This document shows positions 9,453-17,767 of a stretch of DNA of 42,609 nucleotides, in pieces. Below the pieces are notes generated by a model. It had not been told where the DNA came from and made no database searches. It saw only the letters and a list, made by a program, of their open reading frames with translations. The stretch comes from Cyclobacteriaceae bacterium. GTDB lineage: Bacteria; Bacteroidota; Bacteroidia; Cytophagales; Cyclobacteriaceae. Made by a program: the position numbers and the translations under genes. The stretch covers positions 1-42,609 of the forward strand of contig CANGUK010000008.1 in the NCBI GenBank assembly GCA_947457095.1, in the 5' to 3' direction. Every line of letters starts with the position of its first letter. Within the stretch, counting starts at the first letter, position 1.

Positions 9453-10199
9453 TTAGGAAAAAGTTTTGCGCTTGAGTTCAAACTGGCTTCCCAAATACAC
9501 CTTACGCACCTGCTCATCAGCTGCCAGCTCCTCAGCAGTTCCTGCTTTCAACAAGCGCCCTTCAAACATCAAGTAGGCTCGGTCGGTGATAGAAAGTGTT
9601 TCGTTCACGTTGTGGTCGGTGATGAGAATTCCAATATTCTTCGTCTTCAGCTTCGCTACTATCGTTTGGATTTCCTCCACCGCTATAGGATCTACACCCG
9701 CAAAAGGTTCGTCCAAGAGGACAAATTTAGGGTCTACGGCCAAGGCTCTGGCAATTTCAGTACGTCGGCGCTCACCGCCAGAAAGCACCATGCCGAGGTT
9801 CTTCCGTACATGGGTCAAACTAAATTCTTCGAGCAAGCTCTCCATTTTTTCCTTTTGCTGGGCCTTGGTCAGTGTGGTCATCTCCAGCACGGCCAAGATA
9901 TTTTCCTCCACAGAAAGCTTTCGAAATACCGAAGCCTCCTGGGCTAGGTAGCCAATTCCCAACTTGGCCCGTTTGTACATGGGTAATCCTGTGATGTCTT
10001 GATCTTCCAAAAAAATCTTTCCCGAATTGGGTTGGATCAGGCCTACAATCATGTAAAAAGAGGTGGTTTTCCCAGCACCATTAGGGCCCAACAAGCCCAC
10101 AATTTCGCCTTGGGATACCTGTACCGAAATGTCATTGACCACGGATCGGCCTTTGTATATTTTTAGAAGGTGCTCGGCTCGAAGAATCATATCAGTCAA
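9453..10199 (-). CDS. lptB: LPS export ABC transporter ATP-binding protein
   Basis: LptB is the cytoplasmic ATPase that powers LptFG extraction of lipopolysaccharide and its transport to the outer membrane. The 248-residue length is usual. Motifs are Walker [13 protein letters not shown]-loop [10 protein letters not shown], the LptB-typical signature [16 protein letters not shown], Walker [12 protein letters not shown] and the H-loop ITDHNV. The N-terminus [22 protein letters not shown] is normal for the family. Its start overlaps the 3' end of recJ by 8 bases and its stop abuts the GH3 start, so translation is probably coupled. No lptA/lptC gene is adjacent. Confidence 0.96.
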   Translation of the reverse strand: MTDMILRAEHLLKIYKGRSVVNDISVQVSQGEIVGLLGPNGAGKTTSFYMIVGLIQPNSGKIFLEDQDITGLPMYKRAKLGIGYLAQEASVFRKLSVEENILAVLEMTTLTKAQQKEKMESLLEEFSLTHVRKNLGMVLSGGERRRTEIARALAVDPKFVLLDEPFAGVDPIAVEEIQTIVAKLKTKNIGILITDHNVNETLSITDRAYLMFEGRLLKAGTAEELAADEQVRKVYLGSQFELKRKTFS

Positions 10200-11916
10200 A
10201 TTTGATGTCTTTCACGTAGAGTTGCAAACTACTTTTGTCACGGAAGAAATTTTCCCGCATCTCAGCCACAATATCGAAACGCATTTTTCCGCGAAGCATA
10301 TTGATGGTAGTGAGGTCAGGATCTTTGGTTCGGTCGGCCATGCCAAAGCCCAGGCATACCGGCGTGGTCACTTGCCCATCTTGCATAATTTTGAAGCGCA
10401 AGTGCTTGTCTTTGAGTACAGTGACCTCTTCTGCATATACATTTTGAATACGGAAAACAGGCTCGGTATTGCCCGGTCCGAAAGGGGCCATTTGCTTGAG
10501 AATGTTGTAAAACTTATAGTTGATCTGATCCAAAAGCAAGATATCGTCGACTTCAATGACTGGCTTGAGGTGCACTTCCTCGATTCGAGCACTAACTACC
10601 TCCTCAAACTTTTCCTTAAAGGCAGGCACGTTTTTGACGTCCAGGGTAAGCCCTGCGGCGTATTTATGTCCGCCAAACTGGTCCAATAAGTCTGCGCATT
10701 CGGCAATGGCTTCGTAAATATCAAAGTCAACCACCGAACGAGCACTTCCCGTAGCCTTGTTGTTGGACTCTGTCAAGATAATCGTGGGGCGGTAATACTT
10801 TTCAATGCAGCGGCTAGCAACAATGCCAATCACTCCCTTGTGCCAATCCTCTTTAAACAATACGGTAGAATTCCATTGCCCATCGGCTTCTTGGAGCGCT
10901 AGCATTTCAAAGGCTTCTTTGGTGATGTGCTCGTCAAAATTGCGGCGGGTGGCATTCACTTCATCGACGAGCTTGGCGCGATCGATGGCCTCGTCTAGGT
11001 TGGTTGCCAACAACAGTTCCACGGAAGCCTTTGCATGCTCCAGTCGACCTGAAGCATTGATACGAGGGCCAATCTTAAATACGATTTCAGAAATTTGAAT
11101 CTCCTTCTCAAGCTTAGATAGCAGCATCAAGGCTTTCAGCCCTGGTCTGGGTGTATTATTGATCCGATCTAAGCCATAGTAGGCCAAAATTCGATTTTCC
11201 CCCGAAATGGGAACGATGTCAGCAGCGATACTCACGACCACCAAATCCAAATAGGCATACAAGCTAGACTCCTCCAATTGGTGTGCTTTGGCATAGGCCT
11301 GAATAAGCTTAAAACCTACCCCACAGCCACTCAGTTCCTTATATGGATAGTGACAATCCAGCCGCTTCGGGTCCAAAACAGCTACGGCCTTGGGAAGCTC
11401 CTCTCCAGGAGTGTGGTGGTCACATATAATAAAATCTACCCCAAGCTGAGACGCAAGTTCCACCTTATCCATGGCCTTGATTCCACAGTCTAGGGCAATT
11501 ACTAGGGAAAACCCATTTTCAGCTGCGAAGCGAACCCCCCGTTCGGAAATTCCATAACCTTCCTTGTATCTGTCAGGAATGTAAAAGTCTACATGGGGGT
11601 AAAACTCACTTAAAAATTCATAGACTAAGGCCACTGCAGTGGTCCCATCTACGTCGTAATCCCCGTACACCAAGATATGCTCCTGGTTTTTTACCGCCTG
11701 GGTGATTCGCAGCACAGCGGCTTCCATGTCCTTCATTAAAAATGGATCATGCAAGAGACTCAAGCTTGGACGGAAGTAATCTTTGGCCTGGTCAAAATTC
11801 TCCACCCCTCGATTGATCAGCATATTGGCCAAGGTGGCATTGACATTGATGTCCTTGCTTAACTTGTCAATTGCGGCTTGGGCCGTTTTCGGTTTTTGTT
11901 TCCAGACGTACTCCAT
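10192..11916 (-). CDS. recJ: single-stranded-DNA-specific exonuclease RecJ
   Basis: RecJ is the 5'-3' single-strand exonuclease used in recombination and repair. The 574-residue protein carries the DHH-family metal motifs: DYDVDGTTA (motif I), ALDCGIK (motif II) and ICDHHTPG (motif III). The DHHA1 half has [10 protein letters not shown] and GGHKYAAGL, and a C-terminal OB-like region (residues about 455-574) follows. Length fits the family. It heads the operon recJ-lptB-GH3 on the minus strand. The region upstream carries a strong hairpin (11944-11967) and a 14-base direct repeat. Confidence 0.97.
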   Translation of the reverse strand: MEYVWKQKPKTAQAAIDKLSKDINVNATLANMLINRGVENFDQAKDYFRPSLSLLHDPFLMKDMEAAVLRITQAVKNQEHILVYGDYDVDGTTAVALVYEFLSEFYPHVDFYIPDRYKEGYGISERGVRFAAENGFSLVIALDCGIKAMDKVELASQLGVDFIICDHHTPGEELPKAVAVLDPKRLDCHYPYKELSGCGVGFKLIQAYAKAHQLEESSLYAYLDLVVVSIAADIVPISGENRILAYYGLDRINNTPRPGLKALMLLSKLEKEIQISEIVFKIGPRINASGRLEHAKASVELLLATNLDEAIDRAKLVDEVNATRRNFDEHITKEAFEMLALQEADGQWNSTVLFKEDWHKGVIGIVASRCIEKYYRPTIILTESNNKATGSARSVVDFDIYEAIAECADLLDQFGGHKYAAGLTLDVKNVPAFKEKFEEVVSARIEEVHLKPVIEVDDILLLDQINYKFYNILKQMAPFGPGNTEPVFRIQNVYAEEVTVLKDKHLRFKIMQDGQVTTPVCLGFGMADRTKDPDLTTINMLRGKMRFDIVAEMRENFFRDKSSLQLYVKDIKFD

Positions 11917-11943
11917 AAGGTAAAAGTAGGGGTTATTCGAATG

Positions 11944-11967
11944 TCAAATCCAATACCTTGGATTTGA
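11944..11967. other. perfect hairpin upstream of recJ
   Basis: Arms TCAAATCCAA and TTGGATTTGA are perfectly complementary over 10 bases with a 4-base loop TACC. No T-run follows on either strand, so it is not a standard terminator. Beside it, TTCGAACAAAA occurs twice (11987-11997 and 12001-12011) with a 14-base period. Both lie between the small ORF at 12012 and recJ and could act on recJ leader RNA. Function unknown. Confidence 0.6.
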
Positions 11968-12011
11968 ACCTATCTTTTAAGCGTGCTTCGAACAAAAAGG
12001 TTCGAACAAAA

Positions 12012-12203
12012 TCATTTCTCCCGACTCTTACGAGCCGACCACCAGAGACCTAAGGGGAAAACCAAGGCTTTCATTTTCAAGGCATTCTTTTGGCCAAAAG
12101 TAAGCTGAGGGTGCTGGTGAATTTTTTTATACCAGCGTGCTGCAGCCCATCCATGACCAAGGACGGCTACCAGCAATACAGAATAGACAATTAGTTCTAC
12201 CAT
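12012..12203 (-). CDS. small membrane protein of unknown function
   Basis: A 63-residue ORF beginning 1 base after the prmA stop codon on the same strand, so it is probably co-transcribed with prmA. One clear membrane segment lies at about residues 3-22 (LIVYSVLLVAVLGHGWAA). A basic amphipathic loop and a second short hydrophobic stretch (LVFPLGLWWSA, about 48-58) follow, and the C-terminus is charged (RKSREK). I do not recognise a family. Support for it being real comes from the tight spacing and protein-like composition. It could still be a chance ORF. Confidence 0.55.
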   Translation of the reverse strand: MVELIVYSVLLVAVLGHGWAAARWYKKIHQHPQLTFGQKNALKMKALVFPLGLWWSARKSREK

Positions 12204-12204
12204 G

Positions 12205-13032
12205 TTACTTTTTTTGAAGACACAAGGCCGCCCAGTTGTCTTTGGTAGTTTGCATCGTTAAGAAAAGTCCCTGCACCCATGCAGCTTGCACCAAGTCATC
12301 GATATCTTCTGAATAAAACCCACTCAAAAGCAAAAGCCCTTGGGAGCTGAGCAAACTAGAATAAATCGCCAGCTCATCCAGCAGCACATTTTTGTTGATG
12401 TTAGCCAAAATAAGTTCGTACGGCCCCTGTGGCTTTACCTCACGGATGGTACCCAAGCCCATGCGGGTGGTCACTCCATTCAAATCAAAGTTTTCGTTGC
12501 CATTATCCACACACCAGGAATCAATATCGAAGGCTTCTACCTGCTTTGCTCCGAGCAGATGGGCCATGATCGCCAAGATGCCCGTGCCTGATCCTACATC
12601 CAAGACTCGCTTGCCTTGGTGATCGATTTTGCCTTGCATGGATAGCAGCTGAAAGGTGGTGGCATGGTGTCCAGTGCCAAAGGACATTTTGGGATTGATC
12701 ACAATCTCGTATTGGAAGCCTGACTTCGGAGCATGAAAGGAAGCGCGTACATACACCAGCCGATCTACTTCGATTGGGTCGTAGTTTTTTTCCCATTCCT
12801 CGTTCCAATTGACCTTAGGTACAATGCTTTCAGCCACGGTGAGCGACGCAGGTTCGCGGTAGGTGGCGATGACTTCGTCAAAAGAATCTCTGTCAAACAG
12901 GTCTTGCGGCACATAGGCCTCCAGCCCGCTGTCTGTTTCCAAAAAGGAATCAAAGCCAATCGCTGCCAGTTCGGCAATGAGAATTTCCCGGTACTCCTCC
13001 AGGCAGGTGATGCTCACTTGTACGTAGTCCAT
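12205..13032 (-). CDS. prmA: ribosomal protein L11 methyltransferase
   Basis: PrmA trimethylates ribosomal protein L11 using S-adenosylmethionine. The N-terminal substrate-recognition domain (about residues 1-115) is followed by the class I methyltransferase domain. This has the FGTGHHATTFQLL entry, motif I DVGSGTGILAIMA and the LILANINKNVL motif. I chose the ATG at 13032, giving 275 residues beginning MDYVQVSITC, which resembles family N-termini. An in-frame ATG at 13047 adds only MYKSP and cannot be excluded. It lies downstream of tpiA but behind a terminator (13083-13106), so it probably has its own promoter. The small ORF at 12012 follows by 1 base. Confidence 0.94.
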   Translation of the reverse strand: MDYVQVSITCLEEYREILIAELAAIGFDSFLETDSGLEAYVPQDLFDRDSFDEVIATYREPASLTVAESIVPKVNWNEEWEKNYDPIEVDRLVYVRASFHAPKSGFQYEIVINPKMSFGTGHHATTFQLLSMQGKIDHQGKRVLDVGSGTGILAIMAHLLGAKQVEAFDIDSWCVDNGNENFDLNGVTTRMGLGTIREVKPQGPYELILANINKNVLLDELAIYSSLLSSQGLLLLSGFYSEDIDDLVQAAWVQGLFLTMQTTKDNWAALCLQKK

Positions 13033-13082
13033 TGGTGATTTATACATGGAAATGCGCCCTCCTCACAGGAAGGAAAAGCCTG

Positions 13083-13106
13083 AAAAAAGCCCCGCTTTTG
13101 CGGAGC
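13083..13106 (-). terminator. intrinsic terminator of tpiA
   Basis: Read on the minus strand, GCTCCGC pairs with GCGGGGC (one G-U pair) around the loop AAAA and is followed by six T. It begins 5 bases past the tpiA stop codon. Confidence 0.85.
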
Positions 13107-13111
13107 CTTCC

Positions 13112-13873
13112 TTAAAATGATTTTACTATTTCAATGAAGTCACGAGATTTGAGGGAAGCTCCTCCAATCAATCCTCCGTCCACATCGGGCTTGCCAAAGA
13201 GTTCTTTCGCATTCCCTGGATTGGCGGATCCTCCGTACAAAATAGAAGTTTGTGCAGCAACAGCCTGCCCATACTTGCTCGCCAAGTGTCCGCGAAGTGC
13301 GGCATGCATTTCTTGCGCTTGATCGGCAGTGGCTGTCTTGCCAGTGCCTATTGCCCAGATGGGTTCGTAGGCAATCACCACCTTGGAAAACTCTTCTGGA
13401 CTAAGGTGAAATAAACTTGCAGTCAGCTGTGCTTTTACCGTCTCTTCATGGGTGCCTGCCTCACGGATTTCCAAGGATTCTCCACAACAAAAAATTGGGG
13501 TCAGTCCATGGGCCAAGACCTGGTTGACCTTGGCGGCGAGGAGGGTATTGTCCTCCTTGAAATATTCTCGGCGCTCTGAATGGCCCAAGATGACATAGGA
13601 TACGCCGAAGGAAGCGAGGATTTTGGTCGAAACCTCACCAGTGAAGGCTCCGCTTTCTTTGTCCGAACAGTTTTGCGCACCTACAGCCACTCCTGGGGTA
13701 TCTCCCACCAATTTCTTGACAGGATATAGATGGGGAAAAGGCGGGTTCAGGACGACGATTACCTCCTGGATGGCCTCATCTTTATACATTTGCACGATCT
13801 CGCTGGTGAGCTGCTGCCCCTCTTCAAAGGTGAGGTTCATCTTCCAGTTGCCGGCTACGATTTTCTTTCTCAT
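13112..13873 (-). CDS. tpiA: triosephosphate isomerase
   Basis: TpiA interconverts dihydroxyacetone phosphate and glyceraldehyde 3-phosphate in glycolysis. Starting at the ATG at 13873 the protein is 253 residues and begins MRKKIVAGNWKMN, exactly where the family begins, with catalytic K11. The electrophile histidine lies in LGHSERR, the catalytic glutamate in AYEPIWAIGTGK, and the phosphate-binding loop in LYGGSANPGN and GGLIGGASL. The frame stays open 36 codons further upstream, to 13981. That longer start would overlap recX and would place the likely promoter (13928-13935) inside the coding region, so I reject it. Confidence 0.97.
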   Translation of the reverse strand: MRKKIVAGNWKMNLTFEEGQQLTSEIVQMYKDEAIQEVIVVLNPPFPHLYPVKKLVGDTPGVAVGAQNCSDKESGAFTGEVSTKILASFGVSYVILGHSERREYFKEDNTLLAAKVNQVLAHGLTPIFCCGESLEIREAGTHEETVKAQLTASLFHLSPEEFSKVVIAYEPIWAIGTGKTATADQAQEMHAALRGHLASKYGQAVAAQTSILYGGSANPGNAKELFGKPDVDGGLIGGASLKSRDFIEIVKSF

Positions 13874-13927
13874 GGGTAGAATAGGGAAATAAGGTTTGAA
13901 AAAACTTGAGCGAAAGGTAATTTGCTT

Positions 13928-13935
13928 CAAAATTA
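13928..13935 (-). promoter_or_regulatory. -7 promoter box for tpiA
   Basis: On the minus strand the site reads TAATTTTG, a perfect match to the Bacteroidota -7 consensus TAnnTTTG. Transcription would start near 13921, about 48 bases before the tpiA ATG. No clear -33 TTG is seen at the right distance. The divergent recX gene starts 6 bases away. Confidence 0.5.
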
Positions 13936-13941
13936 CCAAAA

Positions 13942-14457
13942 ATGTCCACTTGGGGAAGAAATAACGAAGAGCAGTCGCCAAAAAAGAATTGGAGCCTGGA
14001 AGAAGCGCGAGGCAAATTGGAAACCTTCTGTTCCTACCAAGAGCGCTGTGCCTGGGAGCTGAGGCGCAAACTTTTTGAAAAAGGGATCTCAGGACCCGCC
14101 GCAGAAAAGATTCTTGCCGAATTGGAAGCCAGTGGTTTTGTGGATGATGAACGCTTTGCCCGCTCCTATGCCCGAGGCAAATTTCGCATCAAAAAATGGG
14201 GTAGGGCTCGAATCCGACAGGAACTAAAACTCCGAGAAATCAGTGCTTCGACTATTCAAAAAGGGCTTTCCGAAATTGATGGAGAGGAGTATTTTGCTAC
14301 CCTGGAACGAGAGGCAGAGAAAAAGTGGGAGAAAACCAAGGAAACAGATGCCTACAAAAAAAGGTACCTCGTGACGAAGTACCTGATGAGTAAGGGCTTT
14401 GAACAAGACCTCATTCAAGAGGCCTTGTCTGCCTTAATTTCTAAAGAAAATACCTAA
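13942..14457 (+). CDS. recX: regulatory protein RecX
   Basis: RecX binds RecA filaments and modulates their extension. The 171-residue protein is built of three-helix RecX repeats, visible as AWELRRKLFEKGIS, then LEASGFVDDERFARSYARGKFRIKKWG and RIRQELKLREIS, then YLVTKYLMSKGFEQDLIQEAL. The conserved GFVDDERFA block is the clearest signature. The N-terminal 25 residues are variable and charged. It is divergent from tpiA and convergent with the TPM-domain gene, whose stop lies 3 bases away. No terminator separates them. Confidence 0.93.
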   Translation: MSTWGRNNEEQSPKKNWSLEEARGKLETFCSYQERCAWELRRKLFEKGISGPAAEKILAELEASGFVDDERFARSYARGKFRIKKWGRARIRQELKLREISASTIQKGLSEIDGEEYFATLEREAEKKWEKTKETDAYKKRYLVTKYLMSKGFEQDLIQEALSALISKENT

Positions 14458-14460
14458 CAT

Positions 14461-15261
14461 TTACCAACTTCCTCCTGCGCCGCCGCCGCCAAAGGAGCCG
14501 CCGCCGAAGCCACCAAAGGAGCCTCCACCTGAAGAAAAATCTCCAAAGGAACCGCCTCCGCTACTTCCTCTTCCGCCACCACCAAGCAAATTTGCCAAAA
14601 AGAGAGTCGTCCAAAAATCGATTCCTCCACCGCGTCCGCCCATGTGGTTATTGTTGTCCTTCCGGTTTTTGATGATTGGCAATACAATAAAAATAAGTAT
14701 GAAGAAGAGGACGAAAAGAATTCCCAAAACAGGGCTCTCTTCCGACATCACTTCATCTGCTGTGTACTCCCCGGAAGCCAACTTGAAGATCATGTCTGTG
14801 GCCTGATCCAGTCCCTGGTAGTAGGCTTCCATCTTGAAGTTGGGAAGTATCATGTCGGTCACAATCCGCTTGGCAAGCGCATCTGGGATAGCTCCTTCCA
14901 TTCCTCGACCGGTTGCAATGAAGATTTTACGGTCCTCCATTGCGCCTAAGATGAGGATACCATTGTCCTTGCCTTTACCTCCAATGCCCCATTGTTCACC
15001 CAATTGAAAGGCATAGTCCGCTATATCGTAAGGTCCTACCGAACCTAAAAGAACGATGGACACCTGGGTGGAGGTACTATCCGAATAGGCAAGTAGCTTT
15101 TTTTCAAGTTGGGCTACTTCCTCTGCACTTAATGTGCCCGTAAAATCATTGACCAAGCGAGGAGGATTGGGAGCAGGAGGAAAGTCCTGTGCCATTCCGC
15201 AGACCGCTTGAAGCAAGAAAATTAGGAAAAGTAAGGGCTTAACTGCCGAAGGATACCTCAT
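14461..15261 (-). CDS. TPM-domain membrane protein with glycine-rich tail (YgcG-like)
   Basis: A 266-residue protein with signal peptide (residues 1-24, LLFLIFLLQAVCGMAQ). A TPM domain covers about 35-165, with the characteristic VNDFTGTLSAEEVAQLEKKL opening and the KDNGILILGAMEDRKIFIATGRGMEGAIPD core. A transmembrane helix lies at about 180-197 (LGILFVLFFILIFIVLPI), and a glycine/serine-rich cytoplasmic tail ends in GGGGAGGSW. This architecture is shared by YgcG and by proteins often encoded next to LemA. The gene is third in a lemA-TPM-TPM operon; its first 23 bases overlap the preceding gene. Role unknown, probably envelope-associated. Confidence 0.9.
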   Translation of the reverse strand: MRYPSAVKPLLFLIFLLQAVCGMAQDFPPAPNPPRLVNDFTGTLSAEEVAQLEKKLLAYSDSTSTQVSIVLLGSVGPYDIADYAFQLGEQWGIGGKGKDNGILILGAMEDRKIFIATGRGMEGAIPDALAKRIVTDMILPNFKMEAYYQGLDQATDMIFKLASGEYTADEVMSEESPVLGILFVLFFILIFIVLPIIKNRKDNNNHMGGRGGGIDFWTTLFLANLLGGGGRGSSGGGSFGDFSSGGGSFGGFGGGSFGGGGAGGSW

Positions 15262-15676
15262 CAGATAGTTCGTTTTGGTCGGCCCGGTGATCGTAAGGAA
15301 AATGAGTTTTCAACTGATCCCCGGCATGGTGGATGCCTTCAATAAGGCCTTCGGTGAATTTGCCTTGGCGAAAAAGATTCGCCATCAGGTCTTTGGTGCT
15401 TTCCCAGAAGTTTGCAGGCACCACTGCATTGATGCCTGCATCTCCTAGAATAGCAAATTTGTGATCTTCTGCAGCCAAGTATACCAAAACACCATTTCTG
15501 TCTTTGGTTTGGTACATCTTTAGTACCTCAAAAACCTGAGCAGCACGGTCCAGAACAGACCCTTTGCAACGGCTTTCAATGTGTACTTGGATCTCTCCAG
15601 AGGTTTGGGTTTCTGCCTCTTTTATTGCGGCTACGATTTGGGCCTTTTGCTCTGGAGAAAATAGGTTGGATGCCAT
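15239..15676 (-). CDS. TPM-domain protein, soluble
   Basis: A 145-residue protein containing essentially one TPM domain and no signal peptide or membrane segment. The opening helix LFSPEQKAQIVAAIKEAETQTSGEIQVHIESRC and the core RNGVLVYLAAEDHKFAILGDAGINAVVP are diagnostic of the TPM phosphatase-like fold. It starts 4 bases after the lemA stop and overlaps the next gene by 23 bases, so the three genes are tightly coupled. It probably works on the cytoplasmic side with the membrane-bound TPM protein, which is inference from gene order. Confidence 0.88.
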   Translation of the reverse strand: MASNLFSPEQKAQIVAAIKEAETQTSGEIQVHIESRCKGSVLDRAAQVFEVLKMYQTKDRNGVLVYLAAEDHKFAILGDAGINAVVPANFWESTKDLMANLFRQGKFTEGLIEGIHHAGDQLKTHFPYDHRADQNELSDEVSFGS

Positions 15677-15680
15677 GCGC

Positions 15681-16271
15681 TTAGAATTCTACCTTAGGGG
15701 CATTTTCTGCACCTGCAGCCGCTTCAAAATAGCCCTTGGCTGCAAATCCATACCAACCCGCAAAGAGATTGTTCGGGAACACTCTCAAGGTAGCATTGTA
15801 GCCTTTGATGGACTCATTGAAGTTTCTCCGTGCCACAGCAATTCTGTTTTCTGTACCTTCCAATTGAGCCTGAAGCTCCAAGAAGTTCTGATTGGCCTTC
15901 AAGTCCGGATATTTTTCAACAGTCACGAGCAAGCGGCTCAAAGCGCCTGAAAGTTGATCCTGTGCCTGCTGAAATTCGGCAAGCTTTTCTGGAGTCAAGT
16001 TTGTGGGATCGATTTGCACGGAAGTTGCCTTGGAACGAGCTTCTACCACGCCAGTTAGGGTTTCCTGCTCAAAGTCAGCATAGCCCTTTACGGTATTGAC
16101 TAGGTTTGGAATCAGGTCTACACGGCGTTGGTATTGAGTCTGCACCTCAGCCCATTCGCCATTGATGCCTTCTTCTAATTGCACAAATTGGTTGTAGGTA
16201 CCTACTGCTTTCGAGTAGATTAAAATACCTAGGACAAGAAGGATGCCTACTGGAATTAAGATTTTTTTCAT
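15681..16271 (-). CDS. lemA: LemA family protein
   Basis: A 196-residue LemA-family protein with one N-terminal membrane helix (residues 4-20, ILIPVGILLVLGILIYS) and an antiparallel helical body. Family signatures are the YNQFVQLEEGINGEWAEVQTQYQRRVDLIPNLVNTVKGYADFE opening and the YPDLKANQNFLELQAQLEGTENRIAVARRNFNESIKGYNATLRVFPNNLFA block. It is first in the lemA-TPM-TPM operon. A -7 box lies at 16335-16342. The molecular function of LemA is not established; the pairing with TPM proteins is widespread in bacteria. Confidence 0.95.
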   Translation of the reverse strand: MKKILIPVGILLVLGILIYSKAVGTYNQFVQLEEGINGEWAEVQTQYQRRVDLIPNLVNTVKGYADFEQETLTGVVEARSKATSVQIDPTNLTPEKLAEFQQAQDQLSGALSRLLVTVEKYPDLKANQNFLELQAQLEGTENRIAVARRNFNESIKGYNATLRVFPNNLFAGWYGFAAKGYFEAAAGAENAPKVEF

Positions 16272-16334
16272 TGTTGATGTTGGTTAAATCGAAGAGTTAC
16301 ACGGAATTCATCTCCAAGATGTTGTCTTCTGCCT

Positions 16335-16342
16335 CAAAGTTA
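16335..16342 (-). promoter_or_regulatory. -7 promoter box for the lemA operon
   Basis: The minus-strand octamer TAACTTTG fits TAnnTTTG. It predicts a leader of roughly 57 bases before the lemA ATG at 16271. A -33 TTG at normal spacing is not evident. Confidence 0.45.
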
Positions 16343-16369
16343 CCCAAATTTTCTTTTCCCCTTGAAAAA

Positions 16370-17629
16370 TCAAATCTGCTTTTTCAGGAGGAAACGGAAG
16401 CGAAGGTCTTCAAAAGAGGCAGACCCAGGCTGAGAATAGCGCCGCACCTCTAACTGGACCTCTTTTCCCTCTTCGGAGCGCAGCAATTTCACCAGCAGGT
16501 CCATCTCCCAAAGGACGATAGGGATGCTGTTGATGGTCAATATTTCGTCAAATGGCAAAATACCTGCTAGCTGTGCTGGGGAGCCCTGACGAACATCTCC
16601 CACATACCAGCGCTTTTGAGGGGTCAGCAGCTTTTTCACCACCAAGCCGCTCATATCAAATTCGAAGGGTTGGTAAAAACCTTGATTTCTCCTCACAAAA
16701 ATTTCTTTTCTCGGGTAGTCCAAAATCACCGTCATTCGCCCCAATACCTCTGCTCCCAAGCTCCCCATCCGACCACTTTCCTTGATTCGGGCACTGGCAA
16801 AACTTTCCTCAGGAAAGGAGGTCAGAACCTGTGCAAACTGCAAACCTCGGATGGATAGCCCCGCCACACGCCCAATAGAGCCATACAGTACGCCGCCCAA
16901 GGACTGCCCCAGCTGAGTTTCTAAGTGCTTTTCTGGAAGTTGAATTTCAGGGAATGTCTCCCGATTCAATAGCAACCCATGGTTGGCACCGGTATCCACG
17001 AGCACCTTTCCCCCAAGCCTAGGTCCCGTATGCTGCCTGACTTTCACATCAAGGTAGGCCTTCCCCTCCTCGAATGTCAGGGCACCTTTTCGATAAAATG
17101 GTGACTTGAAGGCCAATGCCTCCGGGGCATAAAAGGTCAAAACAGCCTGTTCGTAATCTATTTTTACCGCGTTGTGATTGAAAAACTCGTAGCCCAAAAT
17201 TCCATAGACCGGAATACCGATCACCGATTCCAGCTCCAGAAAATCTTCCTCCAACACCAACAAGCTTTGAAGTCTGCCCTCCACTTCCCCCAGACCCAAC
17301 GTGTTTATCGGGGACACTTGCGCCCAAACGGTCGTGCTGCCATCTGCACCTACCATCCCTACCCTTCGGGTGTAGGACAGACCCAAGGAGTCTCCCATGG
17401 ATTTACTAAACAGGAGGTTGGCTCGCACTCCAGTGTCCAATAAGAAATAAAGCGGTGCGCTTCCATTGATGGAGACCGGTAGCAAAATCAGGCTATTGGA
17501 CGCCAAAAAAGGCAACTTCACCTTTTTCTGATCGCCGACAATAAAAAATCCAGGAACCTGCGCCCGAAGGCTGAGCCCCAAAAGAAAAAAAACAAACAAT
17601 AGGAGGGCTCTAAGCATCATCCACTTCAC
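16370..17629 (-). CDS. retropepsin-like aspartic protease with PDZ domain
   Basis: A 419-residue secreted or periplasmic protein. A signal peptide occupies residues 1-24 (LLLFVFFLLGLSLRAQ). Two retropepsin-like lobes follow in one chain, each with its own DTG: DTG at 65-67 (FLLDTGVRANLLF) and DTG at 212-214 (VLVDTGANHGLLL). A hydrophobic-hydrophobic-Gly element is seen near GILGYEFF (about 143-150) and LGAEVLGRM. A PDZ domain covers about 330-405 (GDVRQGSPAQLAGILPFDEILTINSIPI). Aspartyl-protease/PDZ proteins are frequent in Bacteroidota; substrates are unknown. It lies upstream of lemA with 98 bases between and faces divergently from the Fur-family gene. Confidence 0.88.
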   Translation of the reverse strand: MKWMMLRALLLFVFFLLGLSLRAQVPGFFIVGDQKKVKLPFLASNSLILLPVSINGSAPLYFLLDTGVRANLLFSKSMGDSLGLSYTRRVGMVGADGSTTVWAQVSPINTLGLGEVEGRLQSLLVLEEDFLELESVIGIPVYGILGYEFFNHNAVKIDYEQAVLTFYAPEALAFKSPFYRKGALTFEEGKAYLDVKVRQHTGPRLGGKVLVDTGANHGLLLNRETFPEIQLPEKHLETQLGQSLGGVLYGSIGRVAGLSIRGLQFAQVLTSFPEESFASARIKESGRMGSLGAEVLGRMTVILDYPRKEIFVRRNQGFYQPFEFDMSGLVVKKLLTPQKRWYVGDVRQGSPAQLAGILPFDEILTINSIPIVLWEMDLLVKLLRSEEGKEVQLEVRRYSQPGSASFEDLRFRFLLKKQI

Positions 17630-17767
17630 ATTTCAATTCCTTTAAATTACGGAGTTTTTGACCCGTGGTTCAAATAAATTCTCAAGAATCCTCTCTGGAA
17701 GAACTCTTCACTTTCCTTGTCAAAACCTGAAGAAAAGTGGATCTTTAGCATTCAACCCCTCAAAAAG

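Noticed and set aside
10063-10689. Plus-strand open frame of 208 codons across lptB and recJ
   Set aside because: It overlaps two well-supported genes and does not resemble a protein family.
13874-13981. Upstream extension of tpiA
   Set aside because: The added 36 residues do not fit the family, overlap recX and contain the probable promoter.
14461-14600. Glycine-codon-rich repeat resembling a tandem repeat
   Set aside because: It simply encodes the glycine-rich tail usual in YgcG-type TPM proteins.
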